Below are positions 36,330-46,634 of a stretch of DNA of 64,000 nt, piece after piece (position 1 is the stretch's first letter; every line of letters starts with the position of its first letter). Under the pieces are notes generated by a model. That model was not told the origin of the DNA, did no database searches, and saw only the letters and a program-made list of their open reading frames with translations. Source of the DNA: Alphaproteobacteria bacterium LSUCC0396 (GTDB lineage: Bacteria; Pseudomonadota; Alphaproteobacteria; Puniceispirillales; Puniceispirillaceae); the NCBI GenBank assembly GCA_041228345.1, contig CP166131.1, positions 806,001 through 870,000 on the forward strand, written 5' to 3'. The translations under genes and the position numbers were made by a program.

Positions 36330-36833
36330 TTAAAGTGGCGGGGTAAGTCCCCGCACAACAAGGCCAGCCTTTGGCAGACTTGCCAGCGCGCCCGGCACCA
36401 GCTCGCAAAATTGTAGTCGTTCCGGTTCGACAAACCCGGGCCAATCGAGGCCAAAGCCGGCAGCCGGTATAAATCCAAATTTCGGATAATAGTCAGGCTC
36501 TCCCGACACCAGCACCAACCGCCATTCGCCAAGCCGCGCAAGACGCATACCCTCGATAACTAATTGCCGGCCAAAGCCCTGCCCGCGAACATGCGGCTGA
36601 ACTGCAAGCGGCCCAAGCAATAAAATTGTCTCATCGCCAAGCATCACTTCCCAAAAGCGCAACGAGCCAACGGGTTGATCATCATCATAACCAACAAGAC
36701 ACAAGGTCTCGACAGGCGCACCCGGACGCAAGGCCCAAACCGATCGGTCATACCGATCCGGTCCGAATGCCTTAATCATCAATTCCTCGACGACCGCACT
36801 ATCTGCCTGTGTTTGGTGCTTAATCTGGAACAT
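36330..36833 (-). CDS. GNAT-family N-acetyltransferase
   Basis: 167 residues. The acetyl-CoA-binding segment LLLGPLAVQPHVRGQGFGRQ (about residues 71-90) contains the R/QxxGxG/A motif, followed by LVSGEPDYYPKFGF. This resembles YhbS-type acetyltransferases. Acceptor unknown. It lies between the GST and gltB genes on the same strand and has its own upstream gap. Confidence 0.87.
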   Translation of the reverse strand: MFQIKHQTQADSAVVEELMIKAFGPDRYDRSVWALRPGAPVETLCLVGYDDDQPVGSLRFWEVMLGDETILLLGPLAVQPHVRGQGFGRQLVIEGMRLARLGEWRLVLVSGEPDYYPKFGFIPAAGFGLDWPGFVEPERLQFCELVPGALASLPKAGLVVRGLTPPL

Positions 36834-36899
36834 AATTATGCTTTATAGCAAAGCAGTACTGGAAACAATCTGCTTTTATACTCCATGCAAAATCAGCTG

Positions 36900-39800
36900 T
36901 TACGCAGTTTCAGACAGATCATCCTCAACGCTAAGTGGTACATCCAGAACTGGAATAATCTCGGTTGGCACCACCTGCCAGAAATTTGCCACGGCGGTAT
37001 CCCACTGATTCAAGATCCGAGCTGCAAGCGCGCTCTCAGTTTCACGGGCGTGCTCGGCAACCAGATCGCGTAGCACCGTTTCCCAATGCGGGTGCGCAAT
37101 GCGGCCAAGCTGCAGGCTTTCCGGATTAACGCGGGATTCAAACGTTCCCGCCTCATCGTAGATAAAGGCCATACCGCCAGTCATGCCAGCCCCGAAATTA
37201 TCACCAACTTCGCCAAGGATGACGACCTTACCGCCTGTCATATATTCACAAGCGTTCGATCCACTGCCCTCTACAACAGCTGTTGCACCAGAATTACGAA
37301 CGCATAAACGTTCGCCCGCCTGGCCAGCCGCAAACAGCTTGCCCGACGTCGCCCCGTAAAGCACGGTATTCCCGATGATGGTATTCGCACTGGCAACAAA
37401 ACTGACCGCTGCCGATGGCCGCACCACAATCATTCCGCCTGAAAGACCCTTGCCGACATAGTCATTGGCGTCACCGATGACATCGAGGCGCAGGCCTTGT
37501 GTGGCGAAGGCGCCCAAGGACTGACCGGCTGAGCCACGAAGCCTCACAAGAATATGCCCCTCACGAAGTCCGGTCATACCGAACCGCCGCACAATATGCG
37601 AGGACAGCCGCGTGCCGATGGCGCGCTGGGTGTTTTCAACATTGTAAGACAATTGCATCTTTGATCCATTTTCAAGAGCCAGCTTGGCATCGACAACCAT
37701 CTGCGCGTCCAGCGTGTCCGGCACTTCGGTGCGCGGGCCGCCACGGCTGCTGGTCAATTCATCTTCGCCATCAGCCCGAACCAGAATCGGGTTGAGATCA
37801 AGATCATCAAGTGCCTCATCACCGCGGCTAACCTGCGTGAGAAGATCCGTCCGGCCGATCACCTGCTGTAATGAGGTGAACCCAAGTCCTGCCAGAATTT
37901 CCCGCACTTCTTCTGCTAGATGGGTGAAGAGCTGCACGACTTTTTCTGGTGTGCCTTCAAATTTTGCACGCAGATCATCGCGCTGGGTACAGACCCCAAC
38001 CGGACAGGTGTTCGAATGGCACTGACGCACCATGATACAGCCCATGGCAATCAGTGATGATGTGCCGATGCCATATTCATCCGCCCCAAGCATCGCCGCC
38101 ATAACCACATCACGGCCGGTTTTCAGGCCACCATCAGCTCGCAAAACCACCTTGTTGCGAAGGTCATTCATCGACAGAACTTGATGGACTTCAGACAGAC
38201 CCATTTCCCATGGGAGACCCGCATATTTGATTGAAGATTGCGGGCTGGCACCAGTACCGCCGCCATGACCCGATACCAGAATCGAGTCGGCCTTGGCCTT
38301 GGCAACACCGGCGGCAATCGTGCCGATACCGGTCGATGCCACCAGCTTTACGCAGACCTTTGCATCGGGGTTAATCTGCTTTAAATCATAAATCAGCTGC
38401 GCCAGATCCTCGATCGAATAGATATCGTGATGTGGTGGCGGCGAAATCAATGTCACCCCGGGGGTCGAGTGGCGCAGGCGTGCAATCAGGCTATCAACCT
38501 TAATGCCGGGCAATTGCCCGCCTTCACCGGGCTTTGCACCCTGTGCGACCTTAATTTCAATTTCCTCGCAATTATTCAGATATTCAGCCGTGACCCCAAA
38601 CCGGCCCGAGGCGATCTGTTTGATTGCGCTTGACGGATTGTCACCATTTTCACGAAGTTTAAACCGCGCTGGATCCTCGCCGCCTTCACCCGAATCAGAC
38701 TTTGCCCCAATCCGGTTCATTGCGATCGACAGAGTTTCATGTGCCTCGGGGCTGAGTGCGCCAAGTGAGATACCCGGCGAGACCAGCCGTTTACGGATGT
38801 TGGTGATCGACTCGACACGGTCAATCTCGACCGGCGCATCGGCTGGTTTAAACTCCATCAGATCGCGAAGATTAACCGGCCCCTGACCGTTCACCAATGA
38901 TGAATATTTTTTCCAGCTTTCAAACGACCCACTGTCGCAAGCATGCTGCATTGCATGGATCATCTGGCCGTCAAAGGCATGGCGCTCGCCTGATTTGCGA
39001 TAGCGGAAGAAACCACCGACCGGCAAATGCAAATCATCGTTGGCATAGGCCTTGTTGTGCATATCAATGACGCGTGTCGCAATGCCCTTCAGGCCAAGGC
39101 CCGAAATACGTGATGAAATTGGCGGAAAGAAATCGGCAACAAGTGACCGCGATAGGCCAAGCGCCTCGAAATTATAGCCACCGCGATAGGATGCGATAAC
39201 CGAAATGCCCATTTTTGACATGATTTTCAGCAGGCCTTCTTCGACCGCCTTGGCAAAATTGGCAACCGCATCACGCAGCTCCATACCGACCAGCAGGCCG
39301 CGCTCATGCCGTTCAGCAATTGCCGCTTCGGCCACATAGGCGTTGACCGTTGTCGCGCCAACCCCGATCAGCACAGCAAAATGATGCACATCCAGACATT
39401 CACCACTGGCGACATTAACCGAGGTAAATGTCCGTAATTGCTGGCGGACAAGGTGCGAATGCACCGCCCCTGTTGCTAGGATCATCGGGATCGGAATGCG
39501 GGTTTCCGAGACGTGACGATCGGTCAGCATCACATGCTCACACCCCGAGCGTACCGCCTCTTCAGCTTCGGCCCGGATCCGTTCAATCGCGTCAGTAAAC
39601 GCAGTGTCTGATCCATCATTTTCAAAGCTACAGTCAATTTCAGCAGCCTTGTCGCCAACGTAACGGCACAGCGCGTCCCATTCTGGTACGGTCAAGACCG
39701 GCGAATTCAGGACAAGGTGATCGCATTGTTCGGGTGCCTCATCAAGAATATTGCCAAGATTGCCGAGGCGCGTGCGCAGCGTCATCACATGACGTTCACG

Positions 39801-41438
39801 CAGCGAGTCGATGGGCGGGTTGGTCACTTGCGAGAAATTCTGCCGGAAGAAATGATGAAGGCCGCGATAGCGATTCGACAACACCGCCAGCGGGGTATCA
39901 TCACCCATCGAACCGATGGCCTCTTTGCCGGTTTGCGCCATTGGCTGCAAGACCAGTTCCATATCTTCCATGGTCCAGCCAGCCATCATCTGGCGCCGGC
40001 GGGCCTCAGTTTTGCTCAGCGGCTGACTGGTTTTGCCCGTTGAATTGGCCAACAACGCATCCATCTGTTTGGCGCGGCCAATCCATGAATTCCAATCGCA
40101 TTTTTTGGTGAGGGCATCTTTTAATTCGCCATCTTTATAAAGACGGCCCTCGGCAAGATTAATGCCGATCATCTGTCCCGGCCCAAGCCGCCCACGTTCG
40201 GCGATTTTCGTATCGGGAACAACCACCATACCGGTTTCAGAGCCGGCAATAATCAACCCATCATGGGTCACCACATACCGCAATGGCCGCAATCCGTTGC
40301 GGTCTAGGCCGGCAACAACCCAGTCACCGGCATAGGCGGCAATCGCTGCCGGCCCATCCCACGGTTCCATCACCGAATTGCAATAGGCATAAAGTTTGGC
40401 GCGCGGGTGATCACTGCCAACATCAATCGCCTCGGGGATCATCATGGTTTTGACCATCGGCAATTGCCGCCCACCATGCACCAGTAATTCAAACACCGCA
40501 TCCAGCGCTGCTGAGTCCGAGCTACCGCCAGCCACGACCGGTTTCAAATCATCAATATGATCACCAAAAACGGCCGATTCCATACGGTCTTCATGGCAGC
40601 TCATCCAATTCTGGTTGCCACGAATGGTATTGATCTCACCATTATGCGCCAGCACCCGGAACGGCTGTGCCAGCTTCCAAGTTGGCATTGTATTGGTTGA
40701 ATAGCGCTGGTGATAAATCGCAAAGGACGAAATAAAGCGCGGATCAAGCAAATCAGGGAAAAACGCCGTAACCTGTTCGGCCAGAAACATGCCTTTGTAA
40801 ATGATTGACCGGCTGGACAGCGAGCAAAGATAGAAATCGCTGATCATATGCTTCATCACTGCTTTTTCGATCCGGCGACGCACAACATAAAGCTGGCGTT
40901 CAGCCTCTGTTGCGTCCATTTCAACCGGCATCGAGAACATGATCTGCTCGATTTCAGGCCGTGTCGCGATCGCCTTTGTGCCAAGCGCCTTGATATCAAC
41001 CGGCACCTGCCGCCAGCCATAGATGCTGTGACCCACGGCCAGAATTTCCTGCTCGACAATACAGCGGCAACGTTCCTGCGCCGCTAGGTCAGTGCGCGGC
41101 AAAAACACCATGCCAACCGCAAGCCTGCCACCATCATCATCATGGCCGGTACGCGCAATATGCTCGATGAAAAAGTCCCGCGGGATTTCAATGTGAATAC
41201 CGGCGCCGTCACCCGTCATGCCATCCGCATCCACCGCACCACGATGCCAGATCGCCTGCAATGCCTCGATCGCAGACTCGACCACTGCGCGATTTGGTTT
41301 GCCATCACGCGCCGCAACAAAGCCAACGCCACAAGCATCATGCTCCATTTCTGGCCCATAGACACCAGCCTCAATTAACTTTGCCTCATTTGCAGCACGG
41401 CGCTGAAGATAGGCAGCTTCATCAAAAATCTTGGTCAT
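36900..41438 (-). CDS. gltB: Glutamate synthase (NADPH) large subunit
   Basis: 1512 residues, full length. A short propeptide precedes the nucleophilic cysteine in HDACGVGFVAARDG (about residue 36). The glutamine amidotransferase domain follows, then a central domain and the FMN-binding synthase domain. The latter carries the 3Fe-4S cysteines CIMVRQCHSNTCPVGVC, and a beta-helix GXGXG domain ends the protein. It transfers glutamine's amide to 2-oxoglutarate. It is 24 bp downstream of gltD, the reverse of the E. coli gltBD order. A weak AAAGCAG/CTGCTTT hairpin lies just past its stop. Confidence 0.99.
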   Translation of the reverse strand: MTKIFDEAAYLQRRAANEAKLIEAGVYGPEMEHDACGVGFVAARDGKPNRAVVESAIEALQAIWHRGAVDADGMTGDGAGIHIEIPRDFFIEHIARTGHDDDGGRLAVGMVFLPRTDLAAQERCRCIVEQEILAVGHSIYGWRQVPVDIKALGTKAIATRPEIEQIMFSMPVEMDATEAERQLYVVRRRIEKAVMKHMISDFYLCSLSSRSIIYKGMFLAEQVTAFFPDLLDPRFISSFAIYHQRYSTNTMPTWKLAQPFRVLAHNGEINTIRGNQNWMSCHEDRMESAVFGDHIDDLKPVVAGGSSDSAALDAVFELLVHGGRQLPMVKTMMIPEAIDVGSDHPRAKLYAYCNSVMEPWDGPAAIAAYAGDWVVAGLDRNGLRPLRYVVTHDGLIIAGSETGMVVVPDTKIAERGRLGPGQMIGINLAEGRLYKDGELKDALTKKCDWNSWIGRAKQMDALLANSTGKTSQPLSKTEARRRQMMAGWTMEDMELVLQPMAQTGKEAIGSMGDDTPLAVLSNRYRGLHHFFRQNFSQVTNPPIDSLRERHVMTLRTRLGNLGNILDEAPEQCDHLVLNSPVLTVPEWDALCRYVGDKAAEIDCSFENDGSDTAFTDAIERIRAEAEEAVRSGCEHVMLTDRHVSETRIPIPMILATGAVHSHLVRQQLRTFTSVNVASGECLDVHHFAVLIGVGATTVNAYVAEAAIAERHERGLLVGMELRDAVANFAKAVEEGLLKIMSKMGISVIASYRGGYNFEALGLSRSLVADFFPPISSRISGLGLKGIATRVIDMHNKAYANDDLHLPVGGFFRYRKSGERHAFDGQMIHAMQHACDSGSFESWKKYSSLVNGQGPVNLRDLMEFKPADAPVEIDRVESITNIRKRLVSPGISLGALSPEAHETLSIAMNRIGAKSDSGEGGEDPARFKLRENGDNPSSAIKQIASGRFGVTAEYLNNCEEIEIKVAQGAKPGEGGQLPGIKVDSLIARLRHSTPGVTLISPPPHHDIYSIEDLAQLIYDLKQINPDAKVCVKLVASTGIGTIAAGVAKAKADSILVSGHGGGTGASPQSSIKYAGLPWEMGLSEVHQVLSMNDLRNKVVLRADGGLKTGRDVVMAAMLGADEYGIGTSSLIAMGCIMVRQCHSNTCPVGVCTQRDDLRAKFEGTPEKVVQLFTHLAEEVREILAGLGFTSLQQVIGRTDLLTQVSRGDEALDDLDLNPILVRADGEDELTSSRGGPRTEVPDTLDAQMVVDAKLALENGSKMQLSYNVENTQRAIGTRLSSHIVRRFGMTGLREGHILVRLRGSAGQSLGAFATQGLRLDVIGDANDYVGKGLSGGMIVVRPSAAVSFVASANTIIGNTVLYGATSGKLFAAGQAGERLCVRNSGATAVVEGSGSNACEYMTGGKVVILGEVGDNFGAGMTGGMAFIYDEAGTFESRVNPESLQLGRIAHPHWETVLRDLVAEHARETESALAARILNQWDTAVANFWQVVPTEIIPVLDVPLSVEDDLSETA

Positions 41439-41462
41439 TTTAAACTCCCTTTACGCGGCGCT

Positions 41463-42908
41463 CTAACGTCCGGCACCAGCGGCACGCGGCGCATCAGCGG
41501 CGGCCGTAATCCATTGATCAATTGCTTCGGCCGCATCACGGCCATCACGAACACCCCAAACGACAAGCGAGGCGCCGCGAACAATGTCACCAGCTGCAAA
41601 CACGCCATCCAAATTCGTCATCATGGTTTGCCAGTCAATTTTCAAAGTTCCCCAGCGGGTAACCTCCAGCCCTTTTTGATCAAACATCGCTGGCAGATCC
41701 TCAGGATCAAACCCAAGCGCCTTGATCACCATATCGGCTGGCAGTTCATGCGATGAGCCCTCAATTACCTCGGGCACCTGCCGGCCGGTTGCATCGGGCT
41801 GGCCAAGGTGGATCCGCTGTGCCTGAACGGCCCGTACCTTGCCATCACCCAGAAACGCTTGCGGGGCAGACAGCCATTTGAAAACGACACCCTCTTCTTC
41901 GGCGTTCTGCACCTCACGTTGCGAGCCCGGCATATTCGCCCGGTCACGACGGTACAGACAGCTAACCGATTTGGCCTTTTGGCGAATCGCCGTACGAACG
42001 CAATCCATCGCCGTATCGCCGCCGCCAATTACCACAACATCTTTGCCTTCGGCATTCAGCGCCCCAGACTCAAACACCTCAACCTTGTCACCAAGGCTTT
42101 TCCGGTTTGATACCGTCAAATAGTCGAGCGCCGGAACAATCCCATCAAGCCCGCTTCCCGGTGCCGCGATGTCGCGCGCTTTATAAACGCCAGTTGCCAC
42201 CAAAATAGCATCATGTTTTGCCCGGATATCGGCAAAGCTGGTCTCGCCACCAATATCAACGCCAAGATGGAAATGAACCCCGCCATCGCGCAATAGCTGT
42301 CCGCGCCGCTCGACAATAGATTTTTCCAGCTTAAAGCCCGGAATACCATACATCAGCAAACCGCCAATCCGGTCATAGCGATCATAGATATGCACCTGAT
42401 AGCCCCGATGACGCAGCATCTCGGCAGCGGCCAGACCTGCCGGCCCCGCCCCAATAATGCCAATTGATTGTGCGCGCTCGATGCGCGGGGCTGCTGGCTT
42501 GACCCAGCCTTCGGCAAAGGCGGTCTCGGTAATATGTTTTTCAACCGCGCCAATGGTTACCGACTCGAACCCTTTTTCGATCACACAACTGCCTTCACAC
42601 AGCCGATCCTGCGGACAGATGCGGCCACAAATCTCGGGAAAATTATTGGTCTGCGATGACAGCTCATAGGCTTCCTGCATCCGGCCTTCGGCGGTTAGCA
42701 TCAACCAATCGGGAATATTGTTGTGAAGCGGACAATTCACCTGACAGAACGGAACCCCGCATTGCGAACAGCGCGATGCCTGTGATTCGGCTTCGGACGC
42801 ATCAAACTCGTCATAAATCTCGTCAAAATCAGCGACGCGTTTTTCCGCCTTGCGCTTTTCAGGCATGGCTTTTTCAGTCGATACAAATTTCAACATCTTC
42901 GACGACAT
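41463..42908 (-). CDS. gltD: Glutamate synthase small subunit
   Basis: 481 residues. N-terminal 4Fe-4S cysteines lie in CSQCGVPFCQVNCP and CGRICPQDRLCEGSC. The FAD motif is IGIIGAGPAGLAAAEMLRHR (about residues 148-167) and the NADPH motif is VVVIGGGDTAMDCVRTA (about 288-304). It passes electrons from NADPH to GltB. First gene of a gltD-gltB operon, with a long upstream region. Confidence 0.98.
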   Translation of the reverse strand: MSSKMLKFVSTEKAMPEKRKAEKRVADFDEIYDEFDASEAESQASRCSQCGVPFCQVNCPLHNNIPDWLMLTAEGRMQEAYELSSQTNNFPEICGRICPQDRLCEGSCVIEKGFESVTIGAVEKHITETAFAEGWVKPAAPRIERAQSIGIIGAGPAGLAAAEMLRHRGYQVHIYDRYDRIGGLLMYGIPGFKLEKSIVERRGQLLRDGGVHFHLGVDIGGETSFADIRAKHDAILVATGVYKARDIAAPGSGLDGIVPALDYLTVSNRKSLGDKVEVFESGALNAEGKDVVVIGGGDTAMDCVRTAIRQKAKSVSCLYRRDRANMPGSQREVQNAEEEGVVFKWLSAPQAFLGDGKVRAVQAQRIHLGQPDATGRQVPEVIEGSSHELPADMVIKALGFDPEDLPAMFDQKGLEVTRWGTLKIDWQTMMTNLDGVFAAGDIVRGASLVVWGVRDGRDAAEAIDQWITAAADAPRAAGAGR

Positions 42909-43631
42909 TTTAGCTTCTCCTAACCACTTCAGCTATTCAGCTGGGTGATGAACATTGCGCTCAACACCGATTATCCAACCCCGAACCCGAACCAATTGTC
43001 CGGCACGCCCCACTTCAGCAGGCCTCACTTCAGCACACACATCATAAGCCAGCCTTTAATCGGCAAAAAGAGGCGGTTTTTTTCGTCTGTGGCGTGCTGT
43101 TTTAGCGGTGCCACTAGCCCCAGCGGTATGGCACCTTCACCCATTCCCCGAGGCCGTTAAATCAGTTTACATCTTGTCAAAAAAAGGCAGGATCTACCCA
43201 CCTTCCCAGCGACTGTTTCGCCTATTTTCAGTCTCTATTTTTCTTTTCTGGCCTTAACACCCGAAATCAGCGCCGCTTTTTATCACTTTTGTCTTGCGGG
43301 GCCCTTTTCCACCTGCCGGTTGGCTGGGGCGACTACACAGAGACAAAGCGAAAGCGAATAATTAGTCAACAACTGTTACCTTTTTTCAAACATAATTGCA
43401 AGTGAGATTCAATTATGCGCATGACTATCAACAGAATCCGCCAAACTATGGCCGATTTGGTACTAATTAAAATCTGGCCTGACGAAAACCCCACCGCGCC
43501 TGACCCGTAATTCACCGAATATCTCGCCGAACAGATTGCGGTATGGTATATCGCGGTATAGCTGGATGACCAAACCTTTCAGCACCGACTGTCGGCAGGC
43601 GTTTTGAGCCTTGCTGTAGGGAGCCTGTTTG
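42909..43631. other. Long divergent spacer between gltD and uppP
   Basis: About 720 bp with no convincing gene. It must contain the gltD and uppP promoters. A 31-codon plus-strand frame (43415-43510, MRMTINRIRQTMADLVLIKI at its start) has a possible AGTGAGA site but is too short to call. A 15-bp-period duplication lies at 43007-43035. Confidence 0.5.
43007..43035. repeat. 15-bp-period direct repeat, two copies
   Basis: GCCCCACTTCAGCA (43007-43020) and GCCTCACTTCAGCA (43022-43035) differ at one of 14 positions. Confidence 0.6.
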
Positions 43632-44450
43632 ATGCCGATGAGCCTGCTAATTCTTGTTGCTGCAATCCAAGGACTAACTGAATTTTTACCGGTTTCATCA
43701 TCCGGCCATCTGGTCCTTATCCCCATCGTGACTGATTTTCCCTATCAGGGGCGGGCGATTGATGTTGCGGCTCACGTCGGCACCTTGATTGCGGTTGCAG
43801 TTTATTTGCGGGCTGAGATTATCGCCATTCTGCGCGCGCTGTTGCGCCTTGGCCGCGGTGATGAGCATAATGCACGCCTTGGTATCATGCTAGTTTTGGC
43901 AACCATTCCGGTGATTATCGTCGGCTATATCGTGAATTACGCCAATTGGCACTGGCTCGACATGGTTCACACCCTTGCCGTTGCCAATCTGGTATTTGCC
44001 GCAATTTTGTGGGGCGCGGATAAAGTGCCGGCCGCACAGCATGATCTAAAACAGATCAGCTGGCGGCACGCGCTGGTGATCGGCGTTGTGCAAATCTGTG
44101 CGCTGGTTCCCGGCGCCTCGCGGTCGGGTGTGACGATGAGTGCTGCCCGCTTCCTCGGCTTTGACCGGGTTACAGCGGCGCGGTTTTCGTTGCTATTGTC
44201 GCTGCCAACAATTGCTGGTGCGGGCTTGCTGAAAACGATTGATCTGGTGCAAAGCGGCGATGCCGCGCTTGGCAGCGATGCGGTGATTGTTGCGGTCTTA
44301 TCCGCCGTGCTCGCATGGCTTGCCATACGCTGGATGATGGGCTGGCTTGCCGTCGCCAGCTTTGGAATTTTTGTCTATTACCGTCTGGTGCTTGGCGGGC
44401 TGTTATTGCTAGCGTTAACGCAAGGCTGGATCGCCCCCAGCATCACCTAA
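43632..44450 (+). CDS. uppP: Undecaprenyl-diphosphatase UppP (BacA)
   Basis: About 272 residues with eight or so helices. The catalytic motifs are GLTEFLPVSSSGHL (about residues 13-26) and PGASRSGVTMSA (about 162-173). It dephosphorylates undecaprenyl diphosphate, recycling the lipid carrier for peptidoglycan and other glycans. The ATG at 43632 follows AGGGAG. Its stop overlaps the convergent NDUFA9-like gene by 4 bp. Confidence 0.97.
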   Translation: MPMSLLILVAAIQGLTEFLPVSSSGHLVLIPIVTDFPYQGRAIDVAAHVGTLIAVAVYLRAEIIAILRALLRLGRGDEHNARLGIMLVLATIPVIIVGYIVNYANWHWLDMVHTLAVANLVFAAILWGADKVPAAQHDLKQISWRHALVIGVVQICALVPGASRSGVTMSAARFLGFDRVTAARFSLLLSLPTIAGAGLLKTIDLVQSGDAALGSDAVIVAVLSAVLAWLAIRWMMGWLAVASFGIFVYYRLVLGGLLLLALTQGWIAPSIT

Positions 44451-45397
44451 GACCGAAAAAGACCACCCGGCCGATAACGGTCAAGATAGCTTGGTAACAC
44501 CATATCAACCGACGTTGCCGTGACGCCGAGATCAGCCAGAGTTCGGGCCTTTTTCGAAACGACATTATCGCATTTCAGCAACCTTACCTGATCACGCGTA
44601 ATCGGCGGGTTTGGAAATAATCCGGCAAATGCCGCACCGCATGACAATGCCAAAAATGGCACTGGCACAAGCAGGCGCCGGCGCTCAATTTGCCGTAAAG
44701 TTATTTCCATCAACCGGCGAAAGCTATAGGCTTCTGGCCCGCCAAGTTCATAAATATTGCCCGCGGCAGGCTTGGCCAGTTTACCGCCTAGCCCCAGACT
44801 TGCCATGATTGCACTGACAACATCTTCGACATAGACCGGCTGCATCTTCATTTTGCCGCCACCCGGCAATGGCAGAGCCGGTGCCATCATCGCCATCGCG
44901 GCAAAGCGGTTAAAGAAATCATCGCGCGGGCCAAAAACAATCGACGGCCGCAGCACCACTGCCGCCGGAAACGCCTTTAACAAATTGGCTTCACCTGCTG
45001 CTTTGCTTTGCGCATATTGGCTTGGCGAGTTTGCATCAGCGCCAATTGCCGAGATATGGACAACCGCCTTTACATCATGCGCCGCCGCCAGCGCCCCAAT
45101 GCGCCCGGGCAGGCCCGCTTGCAGCGCCTCAAATTTCTGACCGCCGCCTTCGGCCAATATGCCGACAAGATTTATCACAGCATCGGCTGACTTAATGACT
45201 GTTTCCAGCACAGTCTCATCCAGCGCATTACCCGCCACAAGGGTGATCTGGCCAACATTGCCCATCGGTTTGAGATATTTCGCGCGCTCACTATTGCGGC
45301 ATAAAACCACAATTTGCTTGCCGGCACGTGCCAGCCGCTCGACCGTTGCCCGCCCAACAAATCCAGATCCACCAATTACAGCCACTGTGTTGATCAT
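44447..45397 (-). CDS. NAD(P)-binding atypical SDR, complex I NDUFA9-like
   Basis: About 316 residues from ATG 45397, chosen because CGAGGG lies upstream; an ATG 14 codons earlier (45439) is open. VAVIGGSGFVGRATVERLAR is the NAD(P)-binding motif of atypical SDRs; later segments are VVLRPSIVFGPRDDFFNRFA and YELGGPEAYSFRRLM. This pattern is that of the NDUFA9-like proteins of alphaproteobacteria and mitochondria, an accessory part of respiratory complex I or an assembly factor. Function here is by homology. Confidence 0.85.
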   Translation of the reverse strand: MINTVAVIGGSGFVGRATVERLARAGKQIVVLCRNSERAKYLKPMGNVGQITLVAGNALDETVLETVIKSADAVINLVGILAEGGGQKFEALQAGLPGRIGALAAAHDVKAVVHISAIGADANSPSQYAQSKAAGEANLLKAFPAAVVLRPSIVFGPRDDFFNRFAAMAMMAPALPLPGGGKMKMQPVYVEDVVSAIMASLGLGGKLAKPAAGNIYELGGPEAYSFRRLMEITLRQIERRRLLVPVPFLALSCGAAFAGLFPNPPITRDQVRLLKCDNVVSKKARTLADLGVTATSVDMVLPSYLDRYRPGGLFRS

Positions 45398-45727
45398 CAC
45401 TATAACCCTCGTTGGATTAACCCCTGTTTGACCGCCCATCCCGGAACGGCGCTATCACCCTATCGGCAACAAGGCAGCCGGATAAAACTGGACTTTACGT
45501 CTTTATGATGACTGCAAATTAGGTCAAGCCTGACAGCTTTACAATCCCAGCCGTGCAAATTTGCAATAAATTAGGGTTTGGCGGCCCGATCAAACAGCGA
45601 TGGGGCGGTGCATTTCGGCGCCATGATCGCTGTTATAATACCAGTGTAAAAAGGTTTGACACGCCAGCGTTTGTGGCTATTCTCACGCCGTCAGTAGGGC
45701 AGCGGTTTTTCGCAAGGCCAATGGCGA
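45398..45727. other. Spacer upstream of tRNA-Leu
   Basis: No gene seen. It carries a good promoter for the tRNA at 45656-45683 and a separate TATAAT at 45634-45639 with no good -35 partner. Confidence 0.55.
45656..45683 (+). promoter_or_regulatory. Candidate sigma70 promoter for tRNA-Leu
   Basis: A perfect TTGACA (45656-45661) and TATTCT (45678-45683) are separated by 16 bases. They lie about 45 bases before the mature tRNA. Confidence 0.65.
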
Positions 45728-45814
<87 letters not shown>

Positions 45815-45924
45815 TTGTCTTTATAACCGGAAACCCAAGGCACCATAGCCGGTGTGAGGGAGGCGCAGCCCGGGTCCTTTGATCGAGGCTCAACAAGACG
45901 CATTGGCCAAAAAGCGAGGCATCT

Positions 45925-46536
45925 ATGACAATTTATATTCATTCAGACGATTTGCCAGCTGATGTTGATCTTGGCGATGTGGTGGCAATTGACACTGAAA
46001 CAATGGGGCTTAACCCCCAGCGTGACCGTCTATGCGTTGTGCAGCTATCGAGCGGTGATGGCGATGCGCATCTTGTGCAAATCGCAAGCCCGAAAAAGCC
46101 CAGCCCGAACCTTGCTGCCTTGCTTGCCAACCCTGCCATTACCAAACTTTTCCATTTTGCCCGTTTTGATATTGCCAGCCTGAGCCATGGCATTGGCCCG
46201 GTCGCTGGCCCCATTTACTGTACCAAGATTGCCTCAAAGCTAGTCCGCACCTATACCGACCGACACGGCTTGAAAGAGCTTTGCCGCGAATTGCTGCAAA
46301 TTGATATTTCGAAACAGCAGCAATCATCAGATTGGGGCGCAGCCGTCTTAACACCCGAACAGGCCGAATATGCAGCGGGAGACGTATTATTTTTGCACCG
46401 CATTCGCGAGCGGCTTGACATGATGCTGGCACGCGAAGGCCGCAGCGATGTTGCCGCACAATGCTTTGCATTTCTGGCAACGCGTGCCAAGCTTGATCTT
46501 GACGGCTTTGCTGATATGGATATTTTTCACCATTAA
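45925..46536 (+). CDS. rnd: Short RNase D-type 3'-5' exonuclease
   Basis: 203 residues containing only the DEDDy exonuclease domain: AIDTETMGLNP (D and E), FHFARFDIASL (D) and YAAGDVLFLHRI (Y and D). The HRDC domains of the E. coli enzyme (375 residues) are absent, as is usual for the alphaproteobacterial form upstream of lptC. It trims RNA 3' ends; an exact target is unknown. Confidence 0.93.
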   Translation: MTIYIHSDDLPADVDLGDVVAIDTETMGLNPQRDRLCVVQLSSGDGDAHLVQIASPKKPSPNLAALLANPAITKLFHFARFDIASLSHGIGPVAGPIYCTKIASKLVRTYTDRHGLKELCRELLQIDISKQQQSSDWGAAVLTPEQAEYAAGDVLFLHRIRERLDMMLAREGRSDVAAQCFAFLATRAKLDLDGFADMDIFHH

Positions 46537-46598
46537 AGCGCGGCCAGCTGGTAAAGCGCGGCCAGCCGATTGCTGGCAGACGGTTGCTGGCAGACGCA
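46535..46598. repeat. Back-to-back tandem duplications between rnd and lptC
   Basis: Two 18-bp units (AAAGCGCGGCCAGCTGGT at 46535-46552, then AAAGCGCGGCCAGCCGAT) are followed directly by two 14-bp units starting TGCTGGCAGACG (46571-46584 and 46585-46598). The block begins inside the rnd stop codon. Confidence 0.8.
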
Positions 46599-46634
46599 TC
46601 CATTAACGATCGTTCAGGAACTGACTTTAAAGAA

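Noticed and set aside
36850-36876. AAAGCAG/CTGCTTT hairpin after gltB
   Set aside because: Short stem and poor T-tract in the gltB direction.
43415-43510. 31-codon frame with possible ribosome-binding site before uppP
   Set aside because: Too short and without recognisable features; kept only as a note in the spacer entry.
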